Shown: positions 8,255-15,755, numbered from the stretch's first letter. The stretch: 64,000 bases of DNA from an uncultured Acetatifactor sp. (GCA_947581865.1 CANPWA010000013.1:1-64000); one strand, 5' to 3'. Translations and numbers: made by a program. Notes: generated by a model from the letters alone, not told the origin.

Positions 8255-9013
8255 ATGACTGGAATATATTTAAGCGGGACAGGTAATACAAAATACTGTA
8301 TTGAAAAATTATCCTCCTTGATCGATCCTTCGGCAAAAATCATACCGTTAGAAAGTGATGATGTCATTAAGGAAATTGAAAAAAATGATACTATAATACT
8401 TGCTTATCCGATACAGTTTTCAAACGCGCCGTATATGGTCAGAGATTTTATTTGCAGAAATAGAACACTGTGGAACGGTAAAAAAGTTTTATGTATGGCT
8501 ACGATGGGAGCGTTTAGTGGTGACGGCGCCGGCTGCACGGCAAGGCTGCTCAAAAAGTACGGTGCGGTTATCCTCGGCGGGAGCCATATTAAAATGCCTG
8601 ATTCCGTTTGCGACAGCGCGCTTTTAAAGAAAAGCATCGAGAAAAATAAGCAGATTGTCGCACAAGCCAATAGAAAAATTGAATTGACCGCACAGCAGAT
8701 AAAACAAGGGAAATATCCAAAAGAAGGCCTAAATTTCAGCTCTCATATGATCGGTCTTTTGGGACAACGACTTTGGTTTTATGGGAAGACGAAAGGATAC
8801 ACGGACAAACTGAAGATACATACAGGCTGCATAGGCTGCGGTTTATGCGCATCTCTGTGCCCGATGAAAAATATTTCTATCAAAAACGGAAAAGCCGTTT
8901 CCGGAAATAAATGTACAATGTGCTATCGTTGCATCAGCCGATGTCCCCAAAAAGCGATAACGCTTTTGAGAGAGGAGGTCGTTGAACAATGCAGAATAGA
9001 AAAATACTTATAA
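8255..9013 (+). CDS. EFR1-family flavodoxin/ferredoxin fusion protein
   Basis: A 252-residue redox protein. The N-terminus is a flavodoxin-like FMN-binding fold (YLSGTGNTKYC at residues 5-15; strand IILAYPIQF near 47-55). The C-terminus has two 4Fe-4S clusters: C192, C195, C198, C202 and C220, C223, C226, C230 (CIGCGLC and CTMCYRC). Such EFR1 proteins act as short electron carriers in anaerobes. AAGGA precedes the ATG. It follows the tetR gene by 12 bases and its 3' end overlaps the KTR-type gene by 25 bases, so the three are probably one transcript under TetR control. The physiological partner is unknown; placement on a mobile element suggests stress or drug-linked redox chemistry. Confidence 0.88.
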   Translation: MTGIYLSGTGNTKYCIEKLSSLIDPSAKIIPLESDDVIKEIEKNDTIILAYPIQFSNAPYMVRDFICRNRTLWNGKKVLCMATMGAFSGDGAGCTARLLKKYGAVILGGSHIKMPDSVCDSALLKKSIEKNKQIVAQANRKIELTAQQIKQGKYPKEGLNFSSHMIGLLGQRLWFYGKTKGYTDKLKIHTGCIGCGLCASLCPMKNISIKNGKAVSGNKCTMCYRCISRCPQKAITLLREEVVEQCRIEKYL

Positions 9014-9189
9014 ATTGGATATGTTGTCCTATTTGTGGCAATAAAACTCGCAGCCGAATGCGAGAAGATACAGAATTGAAAAACTTTCCTCTCTATTGTC
9101 CAAAATGTAAGCGAGAAACACTGATTGAAGCAAAAAATTTACATATAAATGTTGTCAAAGAGCCAGACGCACAGACGCAGAGCCGATAA
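8989..9189 (+). CDS. Cysteine-rich KTR-type small protein
   Basis: A 66-residue protein with two zinc-knuckle-like pairs, CCPIC and CPKC, and a KTRSR segment right after the first pair, which is the signature of the cysteine-rich KTR family. Those proteins are frequent on Gram-positive conjugative elements, and their function is not established. AGGAGGT eight bases upstream supports the ATG even though the start lies inside the preceding gene. It is the last gene of the tetR transcript, with a terminator right behind it. Confidence 0.8.
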   Translation: MQNRKILINWICCPICGNKTRSRMREDTELKNFPLYCPKCKRETLIEAKNLHINVVKEPDAQTQSR

Positions 9190-9229
9190 CATGCAGATTT
9201 TAAATTGCGGTTATCGGTTTTTTGTTTTT
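9183..9229 (+). terminator. Intrinsic terminator after the KTR gene
   Basis: CCGATAAC (9183-9190) pairs with GTTATCGG (9210-9217) and is followed by TTTTTTG. The left arm overlaps the KTR stop codon. Together with the next two entries it fills the 387-base gap between 9190 and 9576, which holds no other recognisable gene. Confidence 0.85.
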
Positions 9230-9341
9230 GATAAAATCGATTGAAAGGAACTACGCTACAATGTAGGTCTTTTTAAAGGTACTGCATTGTATTTTGTATG
9301 GAAAAGTATATCAAAATATATTTAGATTGGAGATCCATATA

Positions 9342-9416
9342 ATGAATATAAAGTGGATAATCAATAAATATAGACTAAAAAAATTTTCAAAGTTAATAAT
9401 TTATTTTACACATTAA
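9342..9416 (+). CDS. Possible 24-residue cationic small ORF
   Basis: ATG at 9342 with GGAG ten bases upstream opens a 24-codon frame ending TAA at 9414-9416. The product begins MNIKWIINKYRLKKF and is rich in Lys, Ile and Tyr, giving a strongly basic, potentially amphipathic peptide. A perfect 11-bp terminator begins at its stop codon. No family is recognised. It could be a membrane-active peptide (for example a type I toxin or a bacteriocin-like peptide), a leader peptide or chance; the spacing of ribosome site, frame and terminator is the only support. Confidence 0.3.
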   Translation: MNIKWIINKYRLKKFSKLIIYFTH

Positions 9417-9464
9417 GGTGTATCGGAATGAGGTATAAAAACTTCAATGCGATACACCTTTTTT
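9415..9464 (+). terminator. Intrinsic terminator
   Basis: AAGGTGTATCG (9415-9425) pairs perfectly with CGATACACCTT (9450-9460), followed by TTTT. The T-run favours plus-strand transcription. It directly follows the small ORF at 9342-9416. Confidence 0.85.
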
Positions 9465-9576
9465 AATGGTATGAAATTTGTCTGATTTTAGAATTTACTA
9501 TGTCTTTTGCCTATACAGATTTGCGGAGAAAATTTGGGCTAGCACTGCCCTATTCCAGCAAGAATCTCGTTTCAGT

Positions 9577-9918
9577 TTATTGCTTGATATACGGCTGGTT
9601 TGACAGCATGGCTTTCTGCGTTTCCCATACCTGCTGCATCAGCTCCTTTACCTGCTTCACATCGGCGGCATAGACATTCCCCGTGGCGTTCATGCGCTTG
9701 GCGATCTGGTTCAGGCTGCCGCTGATCCTGCCGAGGGTGGCGTTGTATTCCCGCAGGTCAGAGTAGTCAACATCATAGACATAGCCGTACAAAATCTGGT
9801 GGCGCAGAAAGGCGGATTTGCTTTTCCTGCCGGACGCCTTTACTTTCTGCTCCAGTATGTACTGCTCATCGTCACTGAGATAGATTTTCAGCTCGTTCTT
9901 TCGTTCTCGCTCTGCCAT
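9577..9918 (-). CDS. MobC-like relaxosome accessory protein
   Basis: A 113-residue basic protein of the MobC type. A ribbon-helix-helix-like N-terminus (ELKIYLSDDEQYILEQKV) is followed by a helical segment with GRISGSLNQIAKRMNATG near residues 70-87, the conserved GxxLNQIA...N pattern of MobC proteins. They help the relaxase bind and melt oriT. The start at 9918 has GGAG upstream on the minus strand; a 21-codon extension to 9981 would run through the large palindrome and lacks a better site. A relaxase gene normally follows mobC, but none lies downstream on this strand, so the mobilisation module is broken or split. Confidence 0.8.
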   Translation of the reverse strand: MAERERKNELKIYLSDDEQYILEQKVKASGRKSKSAFLRHQILYGYVYDVDYSDLREYNATLGRISGSLNQIAKRMNATGNVYAADVKQVKELMQQVWETQKAMLSNQPYIKQ

Positions 9919-9945
9919 TTTTGTGTTCTCCGCTCCGCTTCGGTC

Positions 9946-9982
9946 GTTGCCGGACAGGCGCCACTGGCGCCTGTCCGGCAAC
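9946..9982. repeat. Perfect 18-bp palindrome upstream of mobC
   Basis: GTTGCCGGACAGGCGCCA (9946-9963) and its exact reverse complement (9965-9982) are separated by one base. It lies 28 bases upstream of the MobC start. A near-perfect palindrome at this place could be a relaxosome or repressor binding site, or a hairpin in the mobC leader. Confidence 0.85.
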
Positions 9983-10354
9983 CTTTCTGTGATGGATTGA
10001 TGAAAGCATTTTACACAATCTTCTGTCCCGTTACGGGGGATATTCGTGCAAAAAAATTAGTGAAAAAATCAGAAATTCCGGCAGGATGCTTTTGGGATTT
10101 TTGAGCGCAGAGGGGGGTTAGGGGGAAGCTTTCCCCTGCAAGCAATTTTTTCAAGTTTCCGTCTTTGGGAAAATTGAAAAAATCCAGCCTGTGAGGGAAC
10201 ACAGGCAGTGCTTGCTATTCTTCCACGGAAAGCGCCTGCGTCTTTCCGGCAACCGGAAAAAACAATGGGATTTTTCAGTGGAATGTACCCATACAGAGGA
10301 TATTCCTTTTTCTAAAATAACCACAGGGAATAAAGCAGAGGAAGGAGGTGGGTT
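9983..10354. other. Gene-free, inverted-repeat-rich region (oriT candidate)
   Basis: These 372 bases hold no convincing gene but a dense set of dyads. One is GGGGGAAGCTTTCCCC (10121-10136), beside runs of G. A long hairpin has arms 10144-10160 and 10168-10183 with one mismatch. Others are GCCTGTG/CACAGGC (10187-10193, 10200-10206) and TTTCCGG/CCGGAAA (10243-10249, 10253-10259). The position between mobC and the regulator/recombinase genes is where transfer origins lie in Tn1549-like elements. Calling it oriT is inference. Confidence 0.45.
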
Positions 10355-10693
10355 ATGTTGGACAACGCATTCCAGCGGCGGCGTGAAATCGAGCGTATGC
10401 TGCTGTCGGGGAAAAGGCTTACGACATCGGGCATGATGGCAAGGTACGGCGTTGGCAGGAACGCCATACGCAGGGACTTTGACATTATCGGCGAAGAACT
10501 TCCCGTGGTGTCAAAGCAGGGATATGACGGCGGCTATTTTCTGATAGACGGCGTAGGGCAGCACCAGAACTCCCTCTCGCATGAGCAACTGGAATGCTTG
10601 GAAAAGGTTGCTGCTTTCTGTGGGACAGAGGACAGGGAAACAATCCTGTCGATCATACATGAATTTGGTCCCTACTGCGAAAAGAATACATAG
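10355..10693 (+). CDS. Small DeoR/WYL-type HTH protein (element regulator)
   Basis: A 112-residue protein with an N-terminal winged HTH (RRREIERMLLSGKRLTTSGM, then GVGRNAIRRDFDII) that resembles the first domain of DeoR and WYL regulators but without a long effector domain. AAGGAGGTG lies just upstream of the ATG. It is a diverged paralogue of the next gene: both have HTH, then a YDGGYF or GEGGGVF turn, then a short LSHEQLECL or LTQSETETL helix and a terminal ILSIIHEFGPY or ILYRIIRKYGA helix. Such pairs are common beside xis-int in Gram-positive elements and probably control recombination or transfer genes; targets are unknown. Confidence 0.75.
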   Translation: MLDNAFQRRREIERMLLSGKRLTTSGMMARYGVGRNAIRRDFDIIGEELPVVSKQGYDGGYFLIDGVGQHQNSLSHEQLECLEKVAAFCGTEDRETILSIIHEFGPYCEKNT

Positions 10694-10772
10694 AAAGTGT
10701 CTGCCATTCTTGTAAAGCATATAAAGCGTTTTATATGTTTTTTGGGCTGGCAGGCGGAAAGGAGTGAACGGC

Positions 10773-11102
10773 TTGGATAAAGCGGAACGGCGTGCGGAAA
10801 TCATCAGCATTTTGGCAGCAAGGGGACACGCAACCACGGGCGAGCTTGCGCAGGACTTAAACGTCCACAGGCGGACGATCATGAATGACATTTCCTATCT
10901 GTCTTTTGGCTATCCGATTTACACAAAACCGGGGGAAGGAGGCGGGGTTTTCATCATGGCAAGCTACAAGCCTTATGGCAATACGCTCACGCAGTCAGAA
11001 ACGGAAACGCTGTGCGGGCTGTATGAAAAGGCAGAGGGGAAAGAAAAGGAAATACTGTATCGCATTATCCGCAAGTACGGGGCAGACAAGCTGGAGTTTT
11101 AA
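10773..11102 (+). CDS. Second small HTH protein, paralogue of the preceding gene
   Basis: About 109 residues with an HTH at residues 5-45 (AERRAEIISILAARG, then LNVHRRTIMNDISYLS). I place the start at the TTG at 10773 because AAAGGAG at 10758-10764 sits eight bases before it. A GTG at 10764 would overlap that ribosome site. Architecture matches the gene at 10355-10693, suggesting duplication within the element. It lies 79 bases after its paralogue and before the terminator that precedes xis. Its role is presumed regulatory. Confidence 0.75.
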   Translation: MDKAERRAEIISILAARGHATTGELAQDLNVHRRTIMNDISYLSFGYPIYTKPGEGGGVFIMASYKPYGNTLTQSETETLCGLYEKAEGKEKEILYRIIRKYGADKLEF

Positions 11103-11206
11103 TGCCCGGCAACAAACAAGTGAATAAAAGAATCCCGCATGGCATCCTGCAATTCTTCCCAACTGTTTGCAGGAATTTTTAAGGGATTGGAAATCAAACA
11201 CAGCGC

Positions 11207-11252
11207 AAGGGCAGTCACAGGCTTATGGGAAAAGCCTGGGCTGTCCTTTTTG
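11207..11252 (+). terminator. Terminator-like hairpin upstream of xis
   Basis: AAGGGCAG plus AGGCTT pair with AAGCCT plus CTGTCCTT around a short loop (11207-11246), followed by TTTTT. It separates the HTH genes from the xis-int transcript. Confidence 0.75.
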
Positions 11253-11286
11253 TGCTTTTTAAGCACCTAGGAGAGGAGGGCAAATC

Positions 11287-11481
11287 GTGAAAGAAGTCCC
11301 AATCTGGGAGAAAAGCAATTTAAGTCTGGAAGAAGCGGCTGCCTATTCTGGCATTGGCATCAATAAGCTGCGTGAGCTGACGAATGACCAAAACTGCCGT
11401 TTTGTATTATGGGTTGGAAACAAGCGTTTGATTAAGCGCCGTCTGTTTGACCAGTACATTGAGCAAGAGTATTCCATTTGA
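11287..11481 (+). CDS. xis: Excisionase, Tn916 Xis family
   Basis: A 64-residue protein with the winged-helix DNA-binding pattern of Tn916-type excisionases (LSLEEAAAYSGIGINKLREL, then a WVGNKRLIKRRLFDQYIE segment). These proteins bend DNA at the element ends to favour excision by the integrase. The start is GTG at 11287 behind GGAGGG. It precedes the integrase gene on the same strand; the 239-base spacer contains a large structured region. Confidence 0.88.
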   Translation: MKEVPIWEKSNLSLEEAAAYSGIGINKLRELTNDQNCRFVLWVGNKRLIKRRLFDQYIEQEYSI

Positions 11482-11556
11482 CATAGTTATCTAAATTCTT
11501 GCGGTTTTTGTGAATCTTGTAGTGTAATGTTGGTCTTGATATGGTACAATGGGAAT

Positions 11557-11712
11557 GCGGCGAACGGCAGCTCGAAACGATGTTTCTCGCTGTCGTTACA
11601 CTCACATAAAAATGCAATGTTAACAATGTGACAGCAAGCTGTCATTGTTGCCCCGCATTTTTACGTTCGCCGCATATCGTCATATCAAGGCTCTTTCCAT
11701 TACGGAAAGGAG
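11557..11712 (+). promoter_or_regulatory. Cloverleaf-like structured region between xis and int
   Basis: An outer stem, GCGGCGAACG (11557-11566) with CGTTCGCCGC (11664-11673), is perfect. It encloses two hairpins. One is CAGC..GAAAC / GTTTC..GCTG (11568-11592). The other is compound: AAAAATGC / GCATTTTT (11608-11615, 11655-11662) enclosing AACAATG..GACAGC / GCTGTC..CATTGTT (11622-11649). Just downstream, CTTTCC (11693-11698) pairs with GGAAAG (11704-11709) and covers part of the int ribosome site AAAGGAG. This could control int translation or transcription, or be a binding or recombination site. Function is inferred. Confidence 0.7.
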
Positions 11713-11720
11713 TTTGAAAA

Positions 11721-12920
11721 ATGTCTGAGAAACGAAAAGACCATAAAGGACGAATCTTAAAGACAGGAGAGAGCCAGAGAAAAGACCTGATTTATCAATA
11801 TCGTTATACGGATACCAGAGGGAAACGGCAGACCATTTATTCTTCCGATCTGAAAGAACTTCGGGAGAAAGAAAAGGAGATCCAAAGGCAGCTTGATGAC
11901 GGGATTGACTATGCCGCAGGAAAGATTACCGTGATTGCCCTTTTGGAGCGCTATATCAGTCTGAAACAGGGAGTGCGCTACAATACCAAAGTCGGGTACA
12001 GTTTTGTGCTGAACCTGATCAAAAAAGAAGATTTTGGGTACAGGCAGATAAAGGATATTAAAGTGTCCGATGCCCAGCAGTGGATCATGAAGCTGCACAA
12101 TGACGGGAAAGGATACAGCACGATCACGAGTGTCAGGGGTGTTGTCAAGCCGGCGTTTCAGATGGCATACAACGAGGATATTATCCGCAGGAATCCTTTT
12201 GATTTCAAACTGGTCGATGTTGTGCCCAATGATTCACAAAAGCGGATTGCCATGACGGAGGAACAGCAGACGCTTTGGATGGACTTTATCCGTGAGGACA
12301 AAACCTATGCAAAGTATTATGATGAGTTTGTTGTACTTCTGGGAACGGGGATGCGTGTCAGCGAATTTTGCGGCTTGACGAAAAGCGATCTTGATTTCAT
12401 AAACCGAAAAATCCGTGTTGACAAGCAGCTTGTCCGAGAGCGGAGCGGAAAATATTATGTGGAAAAGACAAAGACGGAGTGCGGCTGTCGTTTCATTCCG
12501 ATGACAGAGGAAGTCTGTCAAAGTCTGAAAAATATTTTTGCCCGCCGAAAGCGGCTAAAGACGGAAACGGTGATTGACGGATACAGCGGTTTTCTCCTGT
12601 TGGACAAGGACGATAAGCCAAAGGTGGCGCTGCATATCGAGAATGAGATGCGTTGGGCGATGAAGAAATATAAGAAACTTTATCCCGACAAGCCGCTTCC
12701 TCACATCACGCCTCATGTATTCCGGCACACGTTCTGTACGAACATGGCAAATGCGGGCATGGATATTAAGACCTTGCAGTACGTTATGGGACATTCCGAT
12801 GTAGGCGTTACGCTGAATGTTTATACTCATGCGAGTTTTGACAGGGCGGCGGAGCAGATGGCGAAAATCATTGATTTTAAAGATGATGGAGCGCAGAGGA
12901 AACAGAGAAAATCAGGTTAA
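11721..12920 (+). CDS. int: Tyrosine recombinase/integrase, Tn916 type
   Basis: A 399-residue site-specific recombinase. The N-terminal AP2-like arm-binding domain covers about residues 1-65 (YQYRYTDTRGKRQTIY), a core-binding domain follows to about 165, and the catalytic domain carries R212 (GTGMRVSE), H332-x-x-R335 (HVFRHTF), H358 (GHSD) and the nucleophile Y368 (NVYTH). All catalytic residues are present and the length is close to Tn916 Int, so it is probably active. AAAGGAG precedes the ATG but is partly in a hairpin. Its stop is followed by tandem repeats that may be arm sites. Confidence 0.95.
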   Translation: MSEKRKDHKGRILKTGESQRKDLIYQYRYTDTRGKRQTIYSSDLKELREKEKEIQRQLDDGIDYAAGKITVIALLERYISLKQGVRYNTKVGYSFVLNLIKKEDFGYRQIKDIKVSDAQQWIMKLHNDGKGYSTITSVRGVVKPAFQMAYNEDIIRRNPFDFKLVDVVPNDSQKRIAMTEEQQTLWMDFIREDKTYAKYYDEFVVLLGTGMRVSEFCGLTKSDLDFINRKIRVDKQLVRERSGKYYVEKTKTECGCRFIPMTEEVCQSLKNIFARRKRLKTETVIDGYSGFLLLDKDDKPKVALHIENEMRWAMKKYKKLYPDKPLPHITPHVFRHTFCTNMANAGMDIKTLQYVMGHSDVGVTLNVYTHASFDRAAEQMAKIIDFKDDGAQRKQRKSG

Positions 12921-12932
12921 AAATTAAGAAGT

Positions 12933-12955
12933 TTACTACACCAATTACTACACCA
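12933..12955 (+). repeat. Tandem 11-bp repeats after int (candidate integrase arm sites)
   Basis: TTACTACACCA occurs at 12933-12943 and 12945-12955 with one base between. Close downstream is a further imperfect dyad (GATTTAT...ATAAATC near 12975-12998). Tn916-type integrases bind direct repeats near the element ends, so these probably mark the attachment end. The exact crossover site is not determined. Confidence 0.6.
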
Positions 12956-13081
12956 TTTGCCCGTAAATTTGCGTAGATTTATGAAGATTTACATAAATCA
13001 AGGCAAAAACCAAAATCAGAGTAAAACGCCAAACCCCTTGAAAAATCAAGGTTTACAGGCTTATGAAGGGATATAATAACT

Positions 13082-13555
13082 ATGATAAAAATACTTTTCG
13101 TCTGCCACGGCAATATCTGCCGTTCCACCATGGCCCAGAGTGTAATGACTCACCTGGTCAGCCAACGGAATCTTTCTGACCGGTTTCACATCGACTCTGC
13201 GGCGACCAGCCGCGAGGAGATTGGCAATCCTCCTCATCATGGCACGGTGGACAAACTGCGCCGGGAGGGGATCGCTGTGGTGCCTCACCGGGCGGTGCAG
13301 ATGTGCCGGGAGGATTACGACAAATACGATTATCTTATCGGCATGGACAGCGCCAATATCCGCAATATGCTGCAGATCGCAGGAGGGGACCCGGGGCGGA
13401 AGCTATATAAGCTGTCTGATTTTGCAGGGGGACGGGGAGATATTGCGGATCCCTGGTATACCGGGAATTTTGAGGACACTTACCGGGATGTGCTGGCAGG
13501 GTGCCAGGGGCTGCTCACATATTGTATGGAACATCCGGGGCAGGGAGCGTTGTAA
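13082..13555 (+). CDS. Low-molecular-weight protein-tyrosine phosphatase
   Basis: A 157-residue cytoplasmic phosphatase. The CX5R P-loop is C8 to R14 in VCHGNICRS at the N-terminus, and the general-acid Asp is D123 in ADPWYTG. Length and motif positions fit the LMW-PTP family, which dephosphorylates phosphotyrosine on proteins. It is the first core gene after the mobile element; the AAGGGA upstream is weak. The ybaK gene follows after 23 bases and is probably co-transcribed. Confidence 0.92.
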   Translation: MIKILFVCHGNICRSTMAQSVMTHLVSQRNLSDRFHIDSAATSREEIGNPPHHGTVDKLRREGIAVVPHRAVQMCREDYDKYDYLIGMDSANIRNMLQIAGGDPGRKLYKLSDFAGGRGDIADPWYTGNFEDTYRDVLAGCQGLLTYCMEHPGQGAL

Positions 13556-13578
13556 GAGAGGAAGGGAGAAGACTTAAG

Positions 13579-14070
13579 ATGTCAAAGAAGGAGAAAGAAG
13601 GAAAGACCAATGCCATGCGCATTTTAGATAAAAATAAGATACCCTATCAGGTGGTTACCTATGACTGTGAGGAGTTCATCGATGGAGTCCATGTGGCTGA
13701 CCAGCTTGGTCAACCGTATGACATCAGCTTCAAAACATTGGTGACGGTGGGAAAAAGCGGCGGTCATTATGTGTTCGTGCTTCCTGTGGATAAAGAGGTG
13801 GATCTGAAGAAAGCAGCAAGGTGCGCGGGGGAGAAGTCGGTAGAGATGCTGCATGTGAAAGATATTAACGCGGTGACCGGATACATACGGGGCGGTTGTA
13901 CGCCTGTAGGTATGAAGAAGTTGTTTCCCACATTCATTCATGAAAGCGCGGAACAGTTCGATAAGATTATCATCAGCGGAGGGCAGCTGGGGGTTCAGAT
14001 TCATATAAATCCCAGAGATTTAGCCAAAGCAGTCAACGCGGTATTTGCGGATATCGTGTTTCAGGGTTAA
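13579..14070 (+). CDS. ybaK: Cys-tRNA(Pro)/Cys-tRNA(Cys) deacylase YbaK
   Basis: A 163-residue YbaK/EbsC domain protein that hydrolyses mis-charged Cys-tRNA(Pro). Family features are the TNAMRILDKNKIPY start, the FKTLV segment with its conserved Lys (about residue 51), VLPVDKEVDLKKAA near 70-83, and GYIRGGCTPVGMKK near 100-113. The start at 13579 has AAGGGAG upstream; an in-frame start at 13501 would lie deep in the phosphatase gene. It is followed by a terminator shared with the convergent membrane gene. Confidence 0.92.
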   Translation: MSKKEKEGKTNAMRILDKNKIPYQVVTYDCEEFIDGVHVADQLGQPYDISFKTLVTVGKSGGHYVFVLPVDKEVDLKKAARCAGEKSVEMLHVKDINAVTGYIRGGCTPVGMKKLFPTFIHESAEQFDKIIISGGQLGVQIHINPRDLAKAVNAVFADIVFQG

Positions 14071-14094
14071 GAGAGCGTCAGAAAGGCAAAGAAT

Positions 14095-14143
14095 AAACCG
14101 GCAAGCTTCCGGGGATAGAGAAATCCGCAGGCTGCCGGTTTTT
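14095..14143 (+). terminator. Terminator between convergent ybaK and membrane-protein genes
   Basis: AAACCGGCA (14095-14103) pairs with TGCCGGTTT (14133-14141), with additional pairing inside the loop, followed by TTT. Confidence 0.8.
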
Positions 14144-14146
14144 GCA

Positions 14147-15289
14147 TTATTTCGTGACGGTTTCTTGCTGTGCGCCATAGGGGTCGTTGTCCGGCGGCAT
14201 ATAATCCGGCAGCACATGATCCACGGTGTTGTACCTGAGGTTTAAAAAGCCCGCGGAATCCCGTTTGAATAAGTTTGCAAGATCGTCGGAGTATCCCGCT
14301 ACGATCCAGGGGAAACAGGAGCTCAGTCTGTGGAGGATCAGCTGCGCCTTTGCCTCGCTTTCCACGGGAATGTTGATGGCAGCCTTGCTGATCGTGGTAT
14401 AGACGGCTACCCCATAGGTGGTCCCTGTCTTGATACCGTTGGTGCGGTGTGTCGTTGTAGTCTGATATGCCCAGATGATCTTGGTGTTGGGGATGGCTCT
14501 GGGAACGGTGGTATTCACATTATAGTAAGTAAAGAGCCGTCCGATCTTGATCATATCTTTTTTGGCGAAGGATGCCGCCGTGCGGAAATCTTCGTCAAAG
14601 TCTTTTTCGCTGCAGCCGATCTGAGCCATGTCCTGATATAATTTCCTGAGATATCCTCCACCCGCTGCCTTGACGGTGCGGAAGATGCTCCACAGGATCA
14701 TCAGGATACCGGCTCCGAACAGGGCGAGATAAAGTACGCGCTGCGCCGTTTTGTACTCGACGGATTCGATGTAGTAGGGAAGGGTCATTTCCTCGATTTC
14801 TTCATCGGTGAGCTCTGCATCCTGCCAGTATTCCTTAAAATATCTCATTTCGTCGGAATCCATCTTTTTGATCTTGCCGGAGAAGGTAAGGGGGCTGGTG
14901 ATCATATAGTTCCAGGTGTTCTCCGCCATGATATCCATCTGATCCCCATATTTGGCAGGAACGCGGATTGCCATATATTTGTAATCTATGCCTTCATCGT
15001 CCATATTTCCGGTGTAAATAATATAATAATAATTGTCGATGCTGACCTTGCGTGTGGAGGTATTCTGGGTGCCGGATTCCATAAAGCACCCGTAATTTTC
15101 CCACAGTTCAACGTCCACCAGCTGCGAACGGATCTCTTCCGGGGCAAGGTCGCCGAAGTTGTCATAACCAAAAGCGGAGTAGAAAGCGTTTTGCAGGTGG
15201 AAGAGAGCCAGCGCCGTCCCGGCGATCAGCAGGATGATGGAAAAAAACAGGGAACGTAGAAACGATTTTTTCTTTAGCTGTTTTAACAT
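14147..15289 (-). CDS. Membrane protein of unknown function (DUF6709-like)
   Basis: A 380-residue protein with one membrane segment at about residues 13-30, an external or periplasm-equivalent segment to about 180, a second membrane segment near 186-206, and a C-terminal cytoplasmic region of about 170 residues. I associate the overall pattern with DUF6709 proteins, but from memory only. GAGGGGGT lies upstream of the ATG on the minus strand. It follows the 146-residue membrane gene by 25 bases on the same strand, so the two probably work together. No catalytic motif is seen. Confidence 0.7.
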   Translation of the reverse strand: MLKQLKKKSFLRSLFFSIILLIAGTALALFHLQNAFYSAFGYDNFGDLAPEEIRSQLVDVELWENYGCFMESGTQNTSTRKVSIDNYYYIIYTGNMDDEGIDYKYMAIRVPAKYGDQMDIMAENTWNYMITSPLTFSGKIKKMDSDEMRYFKEYWQDAELTDEEIEEMTLPYYIESVEYKTAQRVLYLALFGAGILMILWSIFRTVKAAGGGYLRKLYQDMAQIGCSEKDFDEDFRTAASFAKKDMIKIGRLFTYYNVNTTVPRAIPNTKIIWAYQTTTTHRTNGIKTGTTYGVAVYTTISKAAINIPVESEAKAQLILHRLSSCFPWIVAGYSDDLANLFKRDSAGFLNLRYNTVDHVLPDYMPPDNDPYGAQQETVTK

Positions 15290-15314
15290 TTGAGTACCCC
15301 CTCAGGTAAAAAGT

Positions 15315-15755
15315 TTAATCGGATTTTTCATCGTATAAAGGCAGATTCTTCTGGTGATAGATTTTTCTCAGCCGAAGAGAACTGACTACAAACATTATGC
15401 CAAACAAAGTATAGGGAAAGATCCATATTTTCGGGTCAATATGGGGCTGCGCGCGGTCAATGTCGTCTGTGTAGTACATCATGATGGTGTCTTCCCCGTG
15501 GACGGCATCCATCCCGCTCACATTATAGGAGTAGTAGTGGTTGTTTTCGTCATAGTAGGTGACCAGCTCCTGATCTTTATATACCTCATAGCTCGCCTCG
15601 AAAGAGTTCCCGTTGTGCACCAGATCGTATTCCTTCACCTGATGAAAGACCGTGTAACACAGCACGACCAGCGAGATCCCCCAGAATGCCCACCATATTC
15701 TCGCCTCAAAGCTTCTTTCTTCCCGCGCTGTCTCTACATGGCGGTATCTGCCCAT
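15315..15755 (-). CDS. Small two-helix membrane protein
   Basis: A 146-residue protein with membrane segments at about residues 21-40 and 110-127. The extracellular loop between them is rich in Tyr, Asp and Glu (YYDENNHYYSYNVSG near 67-81). AAGGAGG seven bases before the ATG supports the start. First gene of a two-gene minus-strand operon. No family recognised. Confidence 0.75.
   Translation of the reverse strand: MGRYRHVETAREERSFEARIWWAFWGISLVVLCYTVFHQVKEYDLVHNGNSFEASYEVYKDQELVTYYDENNHYYSYNVSGMDAVHGEDTIMMYYTDDIDRAQPHIDPKIWIFPYTLFGIMFVVSSLRLRKIYHQKNLPLYDEKSD

Larger units (their letters stand above)
1..12960. mobile_element. Right part of a Tn916/Tn1549-like integrative element (left end outside window)
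   Basis: Integrase, excisionase, two small HTH genes and a MobC-like gene lie together at 9577-12920 in the order usual for the right end of Tn916/Tn1549-type elements. Upstream DNA is AT-richer than the core and carries cargo: a five-gene putative defence cassette and a TetR/EFR1/KTR cluster. Tandem 11-bp repeats follow the integrase stop, as expected for integrase arm sites near an element end. The right end must lie between about 12956 and 13081, where core genes begin. The left end is not in the window. No relaxase or type IV secretion genes are visible, so the element is either degraded here or its transfer genes lie further left. That the defence cassette and the integrase belong to one element is inference from contiguity and composition. 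Confidence 0.7.

Noticed and set aside
13073..13078. TATAAT directly before the phosphatase gene as promoter
   Set aside because: No -35 at suitable spacing and it would leave almost no leader; probably chance.
13034..13081. tRNA or tmRNA gene as integration target beside int
   Set aside because: No cloverleaf or CCA-type 3' end is recognisable between int and the phosphatase gene; the short CCTTGA/TCAAGG hairpin alone is insufficient.
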